A stretch of 39,032 bases of DNA from a virus, in IMG/VR virus record IMGVR_UViG_3300037141_000247, positions 1 to 39,032 of that record, one strand, 5' to 3'. How positions within the stretch are numbered: the stretch's first letter is position 1; the number at the start of each line of letters is the position of its first letter. Shown here one piece after another: positions 1-8,481 of this stretch. The position numbers and the translations under genes are program-made. The notes beneath the pieces are model-generated. The model saw only the letters and a list, made by a program, of their open reading frames with translations. It made no database searches and had not been told where the DNA came from.

Positions 1-174
1 TCAAGATCATCGAGGACAGCGTGCTGGTCGTGGTGCGAAACACGAAGGCGCACTTTCGGCCGCGCGAGAGCGGCGACAAGGTGATCTCGAAGCTGAGTGG
101 CAACCCGTGGTATCGATCGACGCCACCATTCCAGCCCGTGCCACCCGACCCGACGTCCAGGAGCGGCTCTCTGG
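1..174. repeat. Left copy of 174-bp terminal direct repeat
   Basis: The first 174 bases match the last 174 bases (38859-39032) with one difference, A at 128 versus C at 38986. The change is CCA to CCC, both proline, in the gp10-like gene. The repeat is best read as the overlap of a circular or circularly permuted genome that was opened at an arbitrary point, because it lies inside a gene. A short physical terminal redundancy is a less likely alternative. Confidence 0.95.
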
Positions 175-377
175 TGGCCCACATCGGCTTCGACGTCGTC
201 GCGCTGGGCGACAGCGGCGCGATGGGCACCGTGGGCCCTACGGTCGAACATGGCAAGTACGTGGAGCAAGGCGGCAACGGACGCCGGCCGTTCCCCTACC
301 TCGAGAACGGACTGAAGGACTCCGAGGCCGAGATCGGTGACATCGTGCGCGCGGCCTACACCGAGGCGCTCGCCTAG
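1..377 (+). CDS. HK97 gp10-like tail completion protein, 3' part
   Basis: This is the C-terminal part of a protein whose start lies at 38768. Joining across the repeat gives 155 residues. Reading frame enters at base 3; bases 1-2 finish an Ile codon. The protein has the size and feel of the HK97 gp10 family: a charged N-terminal helix, a VLVVVRNTKAH stretch, a Gly/Pro-rich middle (GNPWYRSTPPF) and an acidic C-terminal helix ending in AAYTEALA. Family members sit between head-tail connectors and the tail tube and take part in neck or tail completion. Here it lies between the tail assembly chaperone and the tape measure, an unusual position since the tape measure normally follows the chaperone directly. 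Its stop TAG shares one base with the GTG of the next gene. Confidence 0.8.
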   Translation, partial: KIIEDSVLVVVRNTKAHFRPRESGDKVISKLSGNPWYRSTPPFQPVPPDPTSRSGSLVAHIGFDVVALGDSGAMGTVGPTVEHGKYVEQGGNGRRPFPYLENGLKDSEAEIGDIVRAAYTEALA

Positions 378-2029
378 TGGCCGTCGACTCCTTCTTCCCG
401 CCGGTCGTCGTTTCGCTTTTAGCGGATTCGAAGGAGTTCAACGCCAAGATGGATCAGGCGGCCGGCAAGGTCCAGGCCTTCGGCGCGTCGACCGCGACGA
501 TGGGCACCCGCATGAGCGGCGTGTGGAACAAGATGTCCACGGCAATCCTCGGCGGCGCGGCCGCGGTCGTCGGGATCTCGGTCGACCTCGCCCTCAAGTA
601 CAACGAGGCGCTCGACGCAATGCAGCGCCAGACCAACCTCACCGACGGCCAGATGGCCTACCTCAAGAAGCGAATCCTGGACGTCTCGACGTCGACGGCG
701 ACGGCGGCCACGACGATCGTCAGCGGCTACCAGCAGCTCATCAAGGCCGGCGAGAACCTCAAGCAGTCCACGACCGACGTCGGGCAAGCGGCGAAGTACG
801 CCAACTCAATGAACGCCGATCTCACCGACACGCTCACCGCGGCTCTCGGGATCCAGAAGACTCACCTCGCCGGCACCAAGAACATCAGCCAGACACTGGA
901 CATCTTCACTACCGCCGTGAAGCACTCCCAGATGAGCGCCACCGATCTCAACTCCGCGCTCGGAGGCCGCGCCCTCTCCGCGTTCGCGGCCTACCACCTC
1001 GACATCAGGAGCGCGATTACGTTGCTCGCCGGCTTCGCCGACCAGAACCTCAAAGGATCCAAGGCGACCATGTCGCTCAAGACCGGCATCGCCGCGCTCG
1101 AGAAGCCGGCCACCTCGAGCACGGGCAAGCTCACCGTCCAGGCCCTCGCCATCAAGTCGGTCGGGCTGAACATGACCACGCTGGCCGACGAGGTCCGCAA
1201 GCCCGGCGGCGCGCTGCAGGTTCTCCAGCAACTGAGCACGGCCTTCGATCGCAACGCGTCGTCGTCGATGAAGGCCAAAGGCATCGCGGCGTGGATGGCC
1301 ACGATCTTCGGATCATCGGCGGGCCCGGCGTTCACCAACCTGATCGGTGAACTCCCCAAGCTCATGACGCTTTACGGCCAGATGAGCACGAGCGGGGGCG
1401 CGGTCAACTCGTCCTTCTCCAAATGGCTGGCCTCACCCGCCGGCGCGGTCGCGAAGTTCAAAACCGTGCTCGAGAACTCGGCCATCAAACTGGGCGACGT
1501 GCTGCTCCCGAAACTCACCGTCGGGCTCATCGACGCCACGAAGCTGATCACCGGCGTGCTGGACAGCCCGACCAAGTCCAAGGCCGTCGAAGACATCGGC
1601 ATCGCGCTTCTTGGCGGTGCGCTCGCCACGAAGATCGTCAAGCTCATGCTCAGCGCCGCCGGCGGTCTCGGCGTCAGCGCGGTGACTGGTGCGAGCGCGG
1701 CAGAGCTGGCAGGAACCGCCGCCGGCGTGGGTTTCGACACGGCGGCGGGCATTGCGTCGTTCTTCGCCACCACGACGATTCTCAAGCACAATCTGTTCGG
1801 TCTCGGGACCGCTGTCACCAAAGTCGCCAACTGGATCAACGGGCCGGTGAAAAGCGGCACGACCGACTTCTCCGGCCCTCTCAAGAAGCTGCTCAATGAG
1901 CACGGCATCACCAACGCCGCCACCGTGTCACTCAGCCCCTCCTCGATCCGTTACCTGCAGAATTTGAACAAGCCCGGCGACGGCAAAACGAAGTCCAAGA
2001 TCTCCATCAAAGCCAAGGTCACGAAGTGA
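377..2029 (+). CDS. Tail tape measure protein, TP901 type
   Basis: This 550-residue protein sets tail length during assembly and fills the tail tube. The N-terminal half resembles the TP901-1 tape measure core: a hydrophobic segment near residues 58-74, then Ala/Ser/Thr-rich helices with stretches such as YNEALDAMQRQTNLTDGQM and LSAFAAYHLDI. A second long hydrophobic, Ala/Gly-rich region spans about residues 405-470, as expected for the part released into the host envelope. The length is modest for a tape measure and implies a tail of roughly 80 nm under the usual 0.15 nm per residue rule. GTG is the start because it overlaps the upstream TAG, the commonest junction in this genome. Its stop TGA overlaps the next GTG. 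The C-terminus is Lys-rich. Confidence 0.88.
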   Translation: MAVDSFFPPVVVSLLADSKEFNAKMDQAAGKVQAFGASTATMGTRMSGVWNKMSTAILGGAAAVVGISVDLALKYNEALDAMQRQTNLTDGQMAYLKKRILDVSTSTATAATTIVSGYQQLIKAGENLKQSTTDVGQAAKYANSMNADLTDTLTAALGIQKTHLAGTKNISQTLDIFTTAVKHSQMSATDLNSALGGRALSAFAAYHLDIRSAITLLAGFADQNLKGSKATMSLKTGIAALEKPATSSTGKLTVQALAIKSVGLNMTTLADEVRKPGGALQVLQQLSTAFDRNASSSMKAKGIAAWMATIFGSSAGPAFTNLIGELPKLMTLYGQMSTSGGAVNSSFSKWLASPAGAVAKFKTVLENSAIKLGDVLLPKLTVGLIDATKLITGVLDSPTKSKAVEDIGIALLGGALATKIVKLMLSAAGGLGVSAVTGASAAELAGTAAGVGFDTAAGIASFFATTTILKHNLFGLGTAVTKVANWINGPVKSGTTDFSGPLKKLLNEHGITNAATVSLSPSSIRYLQNLNKPGDGKTKSKISIKAKVTK

Positions 2030-2250
2030 GCCAGAGCTACAGCGACGACGGCCCCGACATCGACATCGAGATCGAGATCCAGGCGGCTCAGATCGAACAG
2101 GAGCTCGCGACGAGCCCGACCTTCATCGCGGCGATCGCGCTCAAGATCCGTGACGAGGAGATCAAGAAGTTCCGCGCAATGGGCAACGGCTACGGCCGCA
2201 CCGCGCAGCGGAGGACGCGCGCCGAGACCCCGGTCCGGCGGATCTTCTAG
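2026..2250 (+). CDS. Small acidic/basic tail-module protein
   Basis: Unrecognised 74-residue protein between tape measure and baseplate genes. It has an acidic N-terminus (DDGPDIDIEIEIQ), a central helix and an Arg-rich C-terminus (RTAQRRTRAETPVRRIF). The GTG start overlaps the tape measure stop (GTGA) and its TAG overlaps the next GTG, so it is translationally coupled on both sides. A structural or assembly role in the tail tip is inferred from position only. Confidence 0.72.
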   Translation: MSQSYSDDGPDIDIEIEIQAAQIEQELATSPTFIAAIALKIRDEEIKKFRAMGNGYGRTAQRRTRAETPVRRIF

Positions 2251-5200
2251 TGGCGTTCGTCCAGGCAGTCCAGGCGGCTCAGGACACCGCCGGCATCCTC
2301 ACGGTGCCGGCTCCCTTCGCCGGCATCGCCGACGGCGACCTGCTCCTGGCCTACGCCTACTGCAACGGCGGATCAGGGGCCACACTGACGCCGCCGGGCG
2401 GCTGGACGCTGGTGGACGAGGTCGACGACGGGATCGACGATCACGACGTCATGTGGCTCTACACGAGGCAAGCCCTCAGCGAACCGGGATCCTACGACTG
2501 GGACTTCAGCGTGGGATCGAGCGCGGTCGTCATCATGGACTACACGCCCGGCGTGGTGGACGTCTATCAGCCGGACCAGGGCGAGACCGACCCCTTCGCC
2601 ACGACGCCCTTCACGGCCACGAATCCCGGCGAGATCATCGTCCTCGCCGCCGGCCAAACCGCCGGCCAAGGATTCTTCTACCCGACCGCGACCTGGCGCG
2701 ACGCCGCGAGCACCGGCGCCATCGTCATGAATGTCTTCGACGACGTCGCGGCCACCACCGCGGTGGGCTCCTACAGCTCGGCGGGCTGGAATCCCGGCGG
2801 CTTCCCGTGGCTCTCCATCACGGTGGCCATCACGTCGGCACCACCACCACCACCGCCGACGATAACTTCGATCACGCCCAACAACGGATCCGTCGCCGGC
2901 GGCACGCCGATCACCATTGCCGGCACCAACTTCGACTCCAGCGTCACGGTCACGTTCCCCGACTTCGGCGGCAGCGCGTACGGCATCGTGGTCGTGAGCC
3001 CCATTGAGCTCACCGCCTTCACGCCGGCCGGCGTCGCGGGTCTCCAGGACGTCACGGTCACCACCCTCGGCGGGTTTGATATCTTGCCCGGCTCGTACAC
3101 CTACACGCCCCTTCCGGTGACCGGCCTCGCCATCCCGATATTGACCGCCGAGATCGCCTTCGACCCAACCGACATCTACAGCCTCACGCAGACCTGGACC
3201 GACGTCTCCATCAAGGTCCGCGACTTCCAAACCAAGTCGGGCAAACAGCACTTCCTCGATCGCATCGAGGCCGGCACGCTCACGATGACCGTCGACGGCC
3301 GCGATGGGTTCTTCTTGAACGGTGGCAGCGCGCCGGGCAACGGCACCGGCAAGATCATCCAGCCTCGACTCCCCATCAAGATCACGGCCACCTGGGGCGG
3401 CATCACCTACCCGGTCTTCTACGGGCTGACCGACTCCGCCCTTCCCAAGATCAGCGACGCTGCGGCGATGCAGTACGACATCTCGATCACGGCCTCGGAC
3501 CTGCTCAAGCAGCTCAGTCTTCACCGCCTTTCATCGATCGCCTTCTGGGAGAACTACGCCAACTCGACGAGCACCGAGAACTGGTACCGATGCGACGTGG
3601 CCACGTCGAACACCGCCGTCATCACCTCGGCCGTGGGCAACGGCACGACGATCACCTACAAGGCGCTCAACAACTTCAGCGCTGCCGACAACGTCACGAT
3701 CACCGGGCTGACGTTCGTCAGTGGCAGCGGGCTCAACCTCATCAACGCCGTGATCGACACCGCGACCGCGACCGAGTTCACGATCCTCAGCTCGCACGTC
3801 GCGGTCTCCCAAGGGCCCGGCGCCGTCTACCGCACGGTCATCAAGGATGAGGTCGGCGGCCAGAACGGCTACTACATGGGCATCGTGAGCTTCCCCCAGT
3901 ACGGGGCGATGATCTACGACCTCGACGGCTGCGTCGACGTGGCCAACGGTGGCACCCTCGCCTCGGGCTACCTGAGGACCTACGACGTCACGACGCCACT
4001 GGGCGCGATCGACTTCTGGATCCTCGGCCAAGACCTGGCAGGAGTGAGCGCCGGCGCCAACACGCTGATCACAATCGTGCAATCCGGCGCCGACCAGATC
4101 GGTCTCGAAGTGAACAGTGACGGCCAACTTGTCGCGGCCAAGATCGGCGGCGGCGTCCTCGGCACCACGGCGGAGATGATCAACGACGGCTACTGGCACC
4201 ACATCGGCCTCGTGTCCGACGGCGCCGGCGACCTCGAGCTGTACGCCGACGGGGCCTTCACGCCCCTCTCAACGAGCTACAGCGGCATCAAGTCCGTCAC
4301 CGGCCAGGACCTGCAGATCGGGATCCTCGGCGCGCTCAACCCGGCGCCGGCGTACTACGACGAGATCATCTTCTCGAACACAAGCAGCCTTTCGACGATC
4401 CAGGACGAGGTCCACAATCGGTGGATAGCGGGCTCGCTGCTCCAGCGACCGACGAACAATCAGCAAGCGCTCGTCCAGAGTGGCGACCGCATCGCCGAGA
4501 TCCTCTGCCTCGCCGGCTTCGGCACCATCGTCGCCGGCGCGATTGTGCTGAACACCGACTGGTTCTTTATCAACAACTCGGGCACAGCCTGGGTGAAAGA
4601 TACCGCCGGCAACGGCTTCCTCCACGTCGAACCGTTCTACTGGGACACGCCGGTGACCACCTCGTCGGCGCTCGATCTCATCGCCGAGGTCACCGACACC
4701 GACATCGGCCTCTTCTTCCAGCGACCCGACGGCACCGTCAACTTCTTCAACCAGCTCTTCTACGGCACCTGGGACACTGCGCTGCAGACCTGGACGCCGA
4801 GCTACACCGCGCCGAGCGGCGACCACGTCTGGACCGACGACGCCTCGAGCGACTTCCCCTACCTCGCCACGAGCCTGCAGGTGCCGCGCGACGACGCCGA
4901 CGTGTGGACCATCGTCTCGATCACGCCCCAAGCCGGCATCGAACAGATCTACGAGAACGTGGCCGCCGTGGCGCGATGGGGATCCACCACCCTCGAGAAG
5001 TCCAGCACCCTGCACCGATCGCTCGCGGCCGCGCTGCACACCGCCCAGTTCCTCGGCTACATCTACCGCGATCCACTTCCGCGCGTCGACAACGTCGAGT
5101 TGCGCGCCGAGTTCAACAACGGCGCTGGCAACTCTGCGCTCTTCGCCGGCATCGGCGACCCGGTGCACTTCAAGCACACCGCGCCGGGCGCGTCGACCAC

Positions 5201-5333
5201 CGGCTCCTACCCCGACGAGAACGGCCAGATCGACACTGACTTCGTCGTCGAGTCCGTCGCGCATGACTTCTCGAGCACCGACGGCTACTGGCACACCTCG
5301 TTCGCCCTCGACCCCTACCCGGTGAGGACCTGA
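2250..5333 (+). CDS. Large distal tail / baseplate protein with IPT and LamG-like domains
   Basis: This 1027-residue protein is the largest in the window and is almost certainly part of the tail tip or receptor-binding apparatus. It has a beta-rich N-terminal domain (about 1-195), a Pro-6 hinge near 198-203, and an IPT/TIG immunoglobulin-like domain (about 204-290, with SITPNNGSVAGGTPITIAG). A central domain resembles phage baseplate proteins (about 295-440). An FCCH-like beta unit lies at 449-520. A LamG/concanavalin-like domain (about 585-720, with YWHHIGLVSDG and a YYDEIIFSN strand) may bind sugars. The C-terminal 300 residues look like a baseplate hub part, with an acid-rich ending. GTG overlaps the upstream TAG; the stop TGA overlaps the next ATG. 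Domain calls come from recognisable motifs; receptor binding is inference. Confidence 0.85.
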   Translation: MAFVQAVQAAQDTAGILTVPAPFAGIADGDLLLAYAYCNGGSGATLTPPGGWTLVDEVDDGIDDHDVMWLYTRQALSEPGSYDWDFSVGSSAVVIMDYTPGVVDVYQPDQGETDPFATTPFTATNPGEIIVLAAGQTAGQGFFYPTATWRDAASTGAIVMNVFDDVAATTAVGSYSSAGWNPGGFPWLSITVAITSAPPPPPPTITSITPNNGSVAGGTPITIAGTNFDSSVTVTFPDFGGSAYGIVVVSPIELTAFTPAGVAGLQDVTVTTLGGFDILPGSYTYTPLPVTGLAIPILTAEIAFDPTDIYSLTQTWTDVSIKVRDFQTKSGKQHFLDRIEAGTLTMTVDGRDGFFLNGGSAPGNGTGKIIQPRLPIKITATWGGITYPVFYGLTDSALPKISDAAAMQYDISITASDLLKQLSLHRLSSIAFWENYANSTSTENWYRCDVATSNTAVITSAVGNGTTITYKALNNFSAADNVTITGLTFVSGSGLNLINAVIDTATATEFTILSSHVAVSQGPGAVYRTVIKDEVGGQNGYYMGIVSFPQYGAMIYDLDGCVDVANGGTLASGYLRTYDVTTPLGAIDFWILGQDLAGVSAGANTLITIVQSGADQIGLEVNSDGQLVAAKIGGGVLGTTAEMINDGYWHHIGLVSDGAGDLELYADGAFTPLSTSYSGIKSVTGQDLQIGILGALNPAPAYYDEIIFSNTSSLSTIQDEVHNRWIAGSLLQRPTNNQQALVQSGDRIAEILCLAGFGTIVAGAIVLNTDWFFINNSGTAWVKDTAGNGFLHVEPFYWDTPVTTSSALDLIAEVTDTDIGLFFQRPDGTVNFFNQLFYGTWDTALQTWTPSYTAPSGDHVWTDDASSDFPYLATSLQVPRDDADVWTIVSITPQAGIEQIYENVAAVARWGSTTLEKSSTLHRSLAAALHTAQFLGYIYRDPLPRVDNVELRAEFNNGAGNSALFAGIGDPVHFKHTAPGASTTGSYPDENGQIDTDFVVESVAHDFSSTDGYWHTSFALDPYPVRT

Positions 5334-5755
5334 TGTACCACCAGCCGCCGCCCAACACGAACCAACCCGGCTTCCTTTACGTCGCTCGAGGCAACGGACA
5401 GAACGAGGGCAAATGGATCCCCCTCACCGACGCCAAGGACTACGCCGTCAGTGGCGCCCTCGTGGTGCCCGCCGGCGCGGCCGGTTTTCTGCCGCCCTTC
5501 ATCTACCAAAACGCCGGCAAGCTGCTCTCGGTCGCGGGCAAGGTTCGCGCCGGCTCGATCGACGTCGACATCGAGCACAACGGCACCGGCATCACAGGAC
5601 TCACCGGGCTCAGCCTCACCACCACGACGGCGTACTTCTCGCCGATCGACGACACGTTCATCAACGCAGAAGACGACCTCGGACCGAGCATCACTGCAGT
5701 GAGCGGCGCCGACGGACTCAGCCTCAGCTTCGTGTTCTGGGTCTACCTCTCGTAA
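5333..5755 (+). CDS. Beta-rich minor virion protein, unknown function
   Basis: This 140-residue protein is coupled to the baseplate gene by a TGATG overlap. It starts with a Pro/Asn-rich arm (MYHQPPPNTNQPGFLYVARG), followed by alternating hydrophobic and Thr/Ser strands and a hydrophobic end (SLSFVFWVYLS). It has no signal peptide, membrane helix or cysteine cluster. Position after the baseplate gene suggests a tail-fibre or tail-tip component. I do not recognise the family. Confidence 0.7.
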   Translation: MYHQPPPNTNQPGFLYVARGNGQNEGKWIPLTDAKDYAVSGALVVPAGAAGFLPPFIYQNAGKLLSVAGKVRAGSIDVDIEHNGTGITGLTGLSLTTTTAYFSPIDDTFINAEDDLGPSITAVSGADGLSLSFVFWVYLS

Positions 5756-5780
5756 CCAACAATCGAGCAGGAGCGACGAT

Positions 5781-5792
5781 TACGCTGGGCTC
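5781..5792 (+). promoter_or_regulatory. Possible -10 hexamer close to the hydrolase start
   Basis: TACGCT at 5781-5786 fits the TANNNT -10 pattern and lies only six bases before the ATG of the NlpC/P60 gene. No Shine-Dalgarno stands at the normal distance; GCAGGAGCG is about 20 bases upstream. If active, it would give a nearly leaderless transcript, which is common in actinobacteria. This is weak single-site evidence. Confidence 0.25.
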
Positions 5793-6374
5793 ATGGAGCC
5801 ACTCAACCAACTAACGGCGGGCGAGTTTATCGTCGGCATCGCAAAATCGCAAACCGGCGTGCCCTACGTCTTCGGAGGTGAGGAGGAGGGAGTCGGCTTC
5901 GACTGCAGCGGCCTGACCCAGTGGGCCTGCAACTACGCCGGCGTCGAGATCCCGCGCACCACCTTCGAGCAGTACAAGCTCTTCCAACTCGCCAAGCACG
6001 TCCCGAACAAGCCCGGCGACTTGATCTTCATCCAGGGCAGCGACGGCGCGGCCACCGAGCCCGGCCACGTCATGATCTACCTCTCGCCCGGCTTCGTGAT
6101 CCAGGCGCCCTTCACTGGTGAGGACGTGGGCCGCTACCCCGTCGACACGAGCTCGTACATGTTCCGCACGCGCCCGGCGCTCGCGCACCCGCAACCGACG
6201 ACCGTCACCAAGAACGGCCTCGTCGTGCTGCCCAACGTCGCCGCCGAGGACCTCGCACGACGTAACGGGTGGGCCCTGCGCTACTGGAACGGTCACGCCT
6301 TCCTCACCACGCCGCCCCAACCACTCCGCACCACCTTCGTCTACGCCAGCGCTCAGTACAAAAAGCGTCGCTAA
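5793..6374 (+). CDS. NlpC/P60-family peptidoglycan hydrolase (endolysin candidate)
   Basis: This 193-residue protein carries the NlpC/P60 papain-like core at about residues 8-120. The nucleophile motif is FDCSGL (Cys38), the histidine motif GHVMIYL (His92), and the third polar residue is probably Gln104. Known members cut D-Glu to diamino acid bonds in cell-wall stem peptides. A C-terminal region (about 140-193) with a repeat-like LVVLPNVAAEDLARRNGWALRYWNG and a basic tail may bind the wall. There is no signal peptide, so it would need a holin to leave the cytoplasm, or act from the virion. It heads the lysis block; the next gene overlaps by TAATG. Endolysin is the preferred reading; a tail-associated hydrolase is possible because the gene follows tail genes. 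Confidence 0.85.
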   Translation: MEPLNQLTAGEFIVGIAKSQTGVPYVFGGEEEGVGFDCSGLTQWACNYAGVEIPRTTFEQYKLFQLAKHVPNKPGDLIFIQGSDGAATEPGHVMIYLSPGFVIQAPFTGEDVGRYPVDTSSYMFRTRPALAHPQPTTVTKNGLVVLPNVAAEDLARRNGWALRYWNGHAFLTTPPQPLRTTFVYASAQYKKRR

Positions 6375-6646
6375 TGATCGACAGCGTCGCGCTCGCTCAC
6401 GCGGCCAAAGCGATCGTCGCGGTCGCCGGCGCGGCCACAGGTGACACGACGCTCTTTCGCGGGGTCACCGACGGCGGCATCATCGCCGTTCTCGGCGTCG
6501 CCCTTCGCGCCGTCTTCATCCTGGGCCAACTGAAGCAGATGGTCATCGGGCACGACCGCGACATCGAGCGCCTCAAGGACAATGAGGACGCCGAACGGAT
6601 CGCCAACTTCGAGGGCTACCGGGCAAGGAACCGTAGGACGCCGTGA
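6374..6646 (+). CDS. Small membrane protein, holin candidate
   Basis: This 90-residue protein has a hydrophobic segment near residues 33-58 (GGIIAVLGVALRAVFILGQL), a weaker hydrophobic N-terminal helix rich in Ala, and a charged C-terminus (HDRDIERLKDNEDAERI). Such a pattern, directly after an endolysin-like gene, fits a holin, though no holin family is recognisable. The ATG shares its A with the upstream TAA; a longer in-frame extension inside the hydrolase gene is less likely. Its TGA overlaps the next GTG. Confidence 0.72.
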   Translation: MIDSVALAHAAKAIVAVAGAATGDTTLFRGVTDGGIIAVLGVALRAVFILGQLKQMVIGHDRDIERLKDNEDAERIANFEGYRARNRRTP

Positions 6647-7116
6647 TCACGGAGTGGGGCGACGACACCCGCGCGCACGTCTTCGACGCGATCGACGGAG
6701 TCCGCCGTGAGATGACGCAACTCATCAACGAACGGTCCGCTTCACAGGGGCAGAGATCCGAGTCTCAAGACAAGGCCGTCGTCGACGCGCTCACCGCAGC
6801 CAAGGAGGCGGTCTCTGCAGCTCTCGCGGCCGCGGCGTTGGCCGTGGACAAGGCCGAGGTCAACGCCGAGAAGTGGCGCGACAACGCCAACGAATGGCGA
6901 GCGGCGATGAACGATCGAGAAGTGAAGTTCGTCGACAAAGAGGCCGCGGCCCTCATGAACAGCGCCCTCACCGATCGGGTCAACGAGCTCCAGAGCAAAC
7001 AGGACAAGCAGGAGGGGCACGCCTCGGGACTCTCCGCTGGCTGGGGCTACCTCGTGGGAGCAGCGTCAACGCTCGGTCTCGTCCTGGGCACCATCGCAGT
7101 TATCCGCGGCAAATAA
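6643..7116 (+). CDS. Coiled-coil protein with C-terminal membrane anchor (lysis cassette)
   Basis: This 157-residue protein is mostly a long charged and Ala-rich helix (about 15-125) ending in one hydrophobic segment (about 130-152, GWGYLVGAASTLGLVLGTIAV) and the tail IRGK. The layout is that of a tail-anchored coiled-coil protein, frequent in phage lysis cassettes as a holin accessory or spanin-like factor. GTG overlaps the previous stop (GTGA). No family is assigned. Confidence 0.75.
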   Translation: MITEWGDDTRAHVFDAIDGVRREMTQLINERSASQGQRSESQDKAVVDALTAAKEAVSAALAAAALAVDKAEVNAEKWRDNANEWRAAMNDREVKFVDKEAAALMNSALTDRVNELQSKQDKQEGHASGLSAGWGYLVGAASTLGLVLGTIAVIRGK

Positions 7117-7129
7117 CGAAAGGACCACC

Positions 7130-7330
7130 ATGACCAACCCAACACCTACACGAGTACCGAGGACGCGCCGAGCGATCAGAGTCTTCGTCGTGCTCGCACT
7201 CGCGTGCTTCGTGCTCGTGATTCTCGCGGCGCACGGCGATGACGTCTTCAAGTTCGGATGGCCTAGCTGGCTCGGCGCGGGCGCGGGATTCCTTTGCCTT
7301 GACCGGCTGTTCCCAGGCGCAGAGATTTAG
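7130..7330 (+). CDS. Two-helix small membrane protein, holin candidate
   Basis: This 66-residue protein has a basic N-terminus (TRVPRTRRAIR), a strong membrane helix (about 16-36, VFVVLALACFVLVILAAHG) and a second hydrophobic segment (about 46-62). Size and topology fit class II-type holins. The start is preceded by GAAAGGACCACC, the same sequence that precedes the small basic gene at 22107. It sits between two other membrane proteins in the lysis block. Confidence 0.72.
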   Translation: MTNPTPTRVPRTRRAIRVFVVLALACFVLVILAAHGDDVFKFGWPSWLGAGAGFLCLDRLFPGAEI

Positions 7331-7332
7331 CC

Positions 7333-7683
7333 ATGCGCTGGCTGCATCACGTCGCCCACGACTTCGACGCCTCGAGGCACTTCCTCGCCGGCCAGGTGCA
7401 TCCGGGCAACTGGTTCGGCAACATCGTCGCCGGCGTCGTCGTCTTTATCTTCGTCGACGTCTGCTGGCGCCTCTTCGCCAAAGAGCTCGTAACGAAGTTC
7501 GTCCGCAAGATCCACGCCGAGGAGATCGCGCGCCACCACCGCGAGGTCGTCAAGCCCGAGGCCGACGCGCGTCACGCCGAGGCAATGGCTCAGGCCGAGC
7601 GCCACAACGCCAGCCAGCGCCGACAAGCGAGGTATCATCATGAGGTCCTAAAGAAGGCCCTGCAGCCCAAGGAGACAACGTGA
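7333..7683 (+). CDS. Single-pass membrane protein with long charged tail
   Basis: This 116-residue protein has one membrane helix at about residues 28-48 (GNIVAGVVVFIFVDVCWRLF). A long, highly charged His/Arg/Glu/Ala-rich helix follows (about 50-116). It begins two bases after the preceding stop and its stop overlaps the next GTG. The topology suits a spanin-like or holin-regulator role in the lysis cassette, but I recognise no family. Confidence 0.73.
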   Translation: MRWLHHVAHDFDASRHFLAGQVHPGNWFGNIVAGVVVFIFVDVCWRLFAKELVTKFVRKIHAEEIARHHREVVKPEADARHAEAMAQAERHNASQRRQARYHHEVLKKALQPKETT

Positions 7684-8477
7684 GCGATCTGATCATTCCT
7701 CGAGCCGGCAGAGTTGGGCCACACCGCGAGAGCCACGAACCGCGCCTCATGGCCACCGACTTCCTCGCCGGCGGCATCGCACCCGTGAGCGGTTACCTCG
7801 AGTTCGACGGCACCAAGGGAATCGATCCCAACGGCGGCTGGGGCATGGAGAACAATGGACCCGACCCGACCAACCCGACCTGGTGCCCCGACGGCGCCGG
7901 CGACTGCGGGCCCGTGGCGAAGGACCACTACGACGTCGCCAAGACCGGCAACGTCGCCCTGGTCGGCACGAGCTACTCGCCGCAGTTCCCGACCACCCTG
8001 GACGCCTACGTGGCCTACGGGCTCGCGCAGGGCGAGCCAGGACCGTACCCGGACCAAGGCGTAGACAACAAGAGCTTCCTCGCCTGGGGCTACAAGCTGG
8101 GCCTCTGGCGCGGCTACGGCGAAGTGACCGACGAGTACGCCGACTGGTTCACGCAGCAATTCAATGGGCTGATCCTCGGCCTTGCGATCGACGGCCAGAC
8201 AGCGAGCAACGACTTCAACATCACGCCACGAATCTGGGACGCGATGGCCGCGGCCGACGGGCACGACACCCTCGGCATCGTCACGCACGCCGATGGATCC
8301 GGAGGACTGATCACCTGGGCCAGCCTCGTCGCCTACACGCTGAAGTTCCGCGAGCAGAACATCACCGACCGCTGGGCCATCTGGGACGCCGACGACCCGA
8401 CCGTGGATTGGGAAAACCTCGACGCGGCCCTTCTCGACATCCACGGCGTCGCCAGCCCACTGATCCCAACCAGCTAG
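7680..8477 (+). CDS. Papain-like cysteine peptidase-type protein
   Basis: This 265-residue protein carries hallmarks of a papain/C39-like fold. A cysteine followed by a helix occurs in GDCGPVAKDHYD (Cys76), and a histidine strand with the LITW ending occurs in GHDTLGIV (His195) and GGLITWASL. It has no signal peptide or membrane segment. In phages such domains may cut peptidoglycan peptides, process proteins or sit on virions. It is coupled to the upstream membrane protein by GTGA and lies in the lysis block, so wall degradation or entry is a reasonable inference. The catalytic assignment rests on motif shape alone, and the third catalytic residue is not clear. Confidence 0.66.
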   Translation: MSDLIIPRAGRVGPHRESHEPRLMATDFLAGGIAPVSGYLEFDGTKGIDPNGGWGMENNGPDPTNPTWCPDGAGDCGPVAKDHYDVAKTGNVALVGTSYSPQFPTTLDAYVAYGLAQGEPGPYPDQGVDNKSFLAWGYKLGLWRGYGEVTDEYADWFTQQFNGLILGLAIDGQTASNDFNITPRIWDAMAAADGHDTLGIVTHADGSGGLITWASLVAYTLKFREQNITDRWAIWDADDPTVDWENLDAALLDIHGVASPLIPTS

Positions 8478-8481
8478 GCCA

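Noticed and set aside
337-1350. 337-codon + strand frame inside the tape measure gene
   Set aside because: Arg/His/Gly-rich shadow of the tape measure frame. The tape measure frame has recognisable motifs and coupled ends.
7680-8477. Amidase-type endolysin call
   Set aside because: No amidase zinc ligands or wall-binding repeats are visible. The Cys/His pattern fits a papain-like fold instead.
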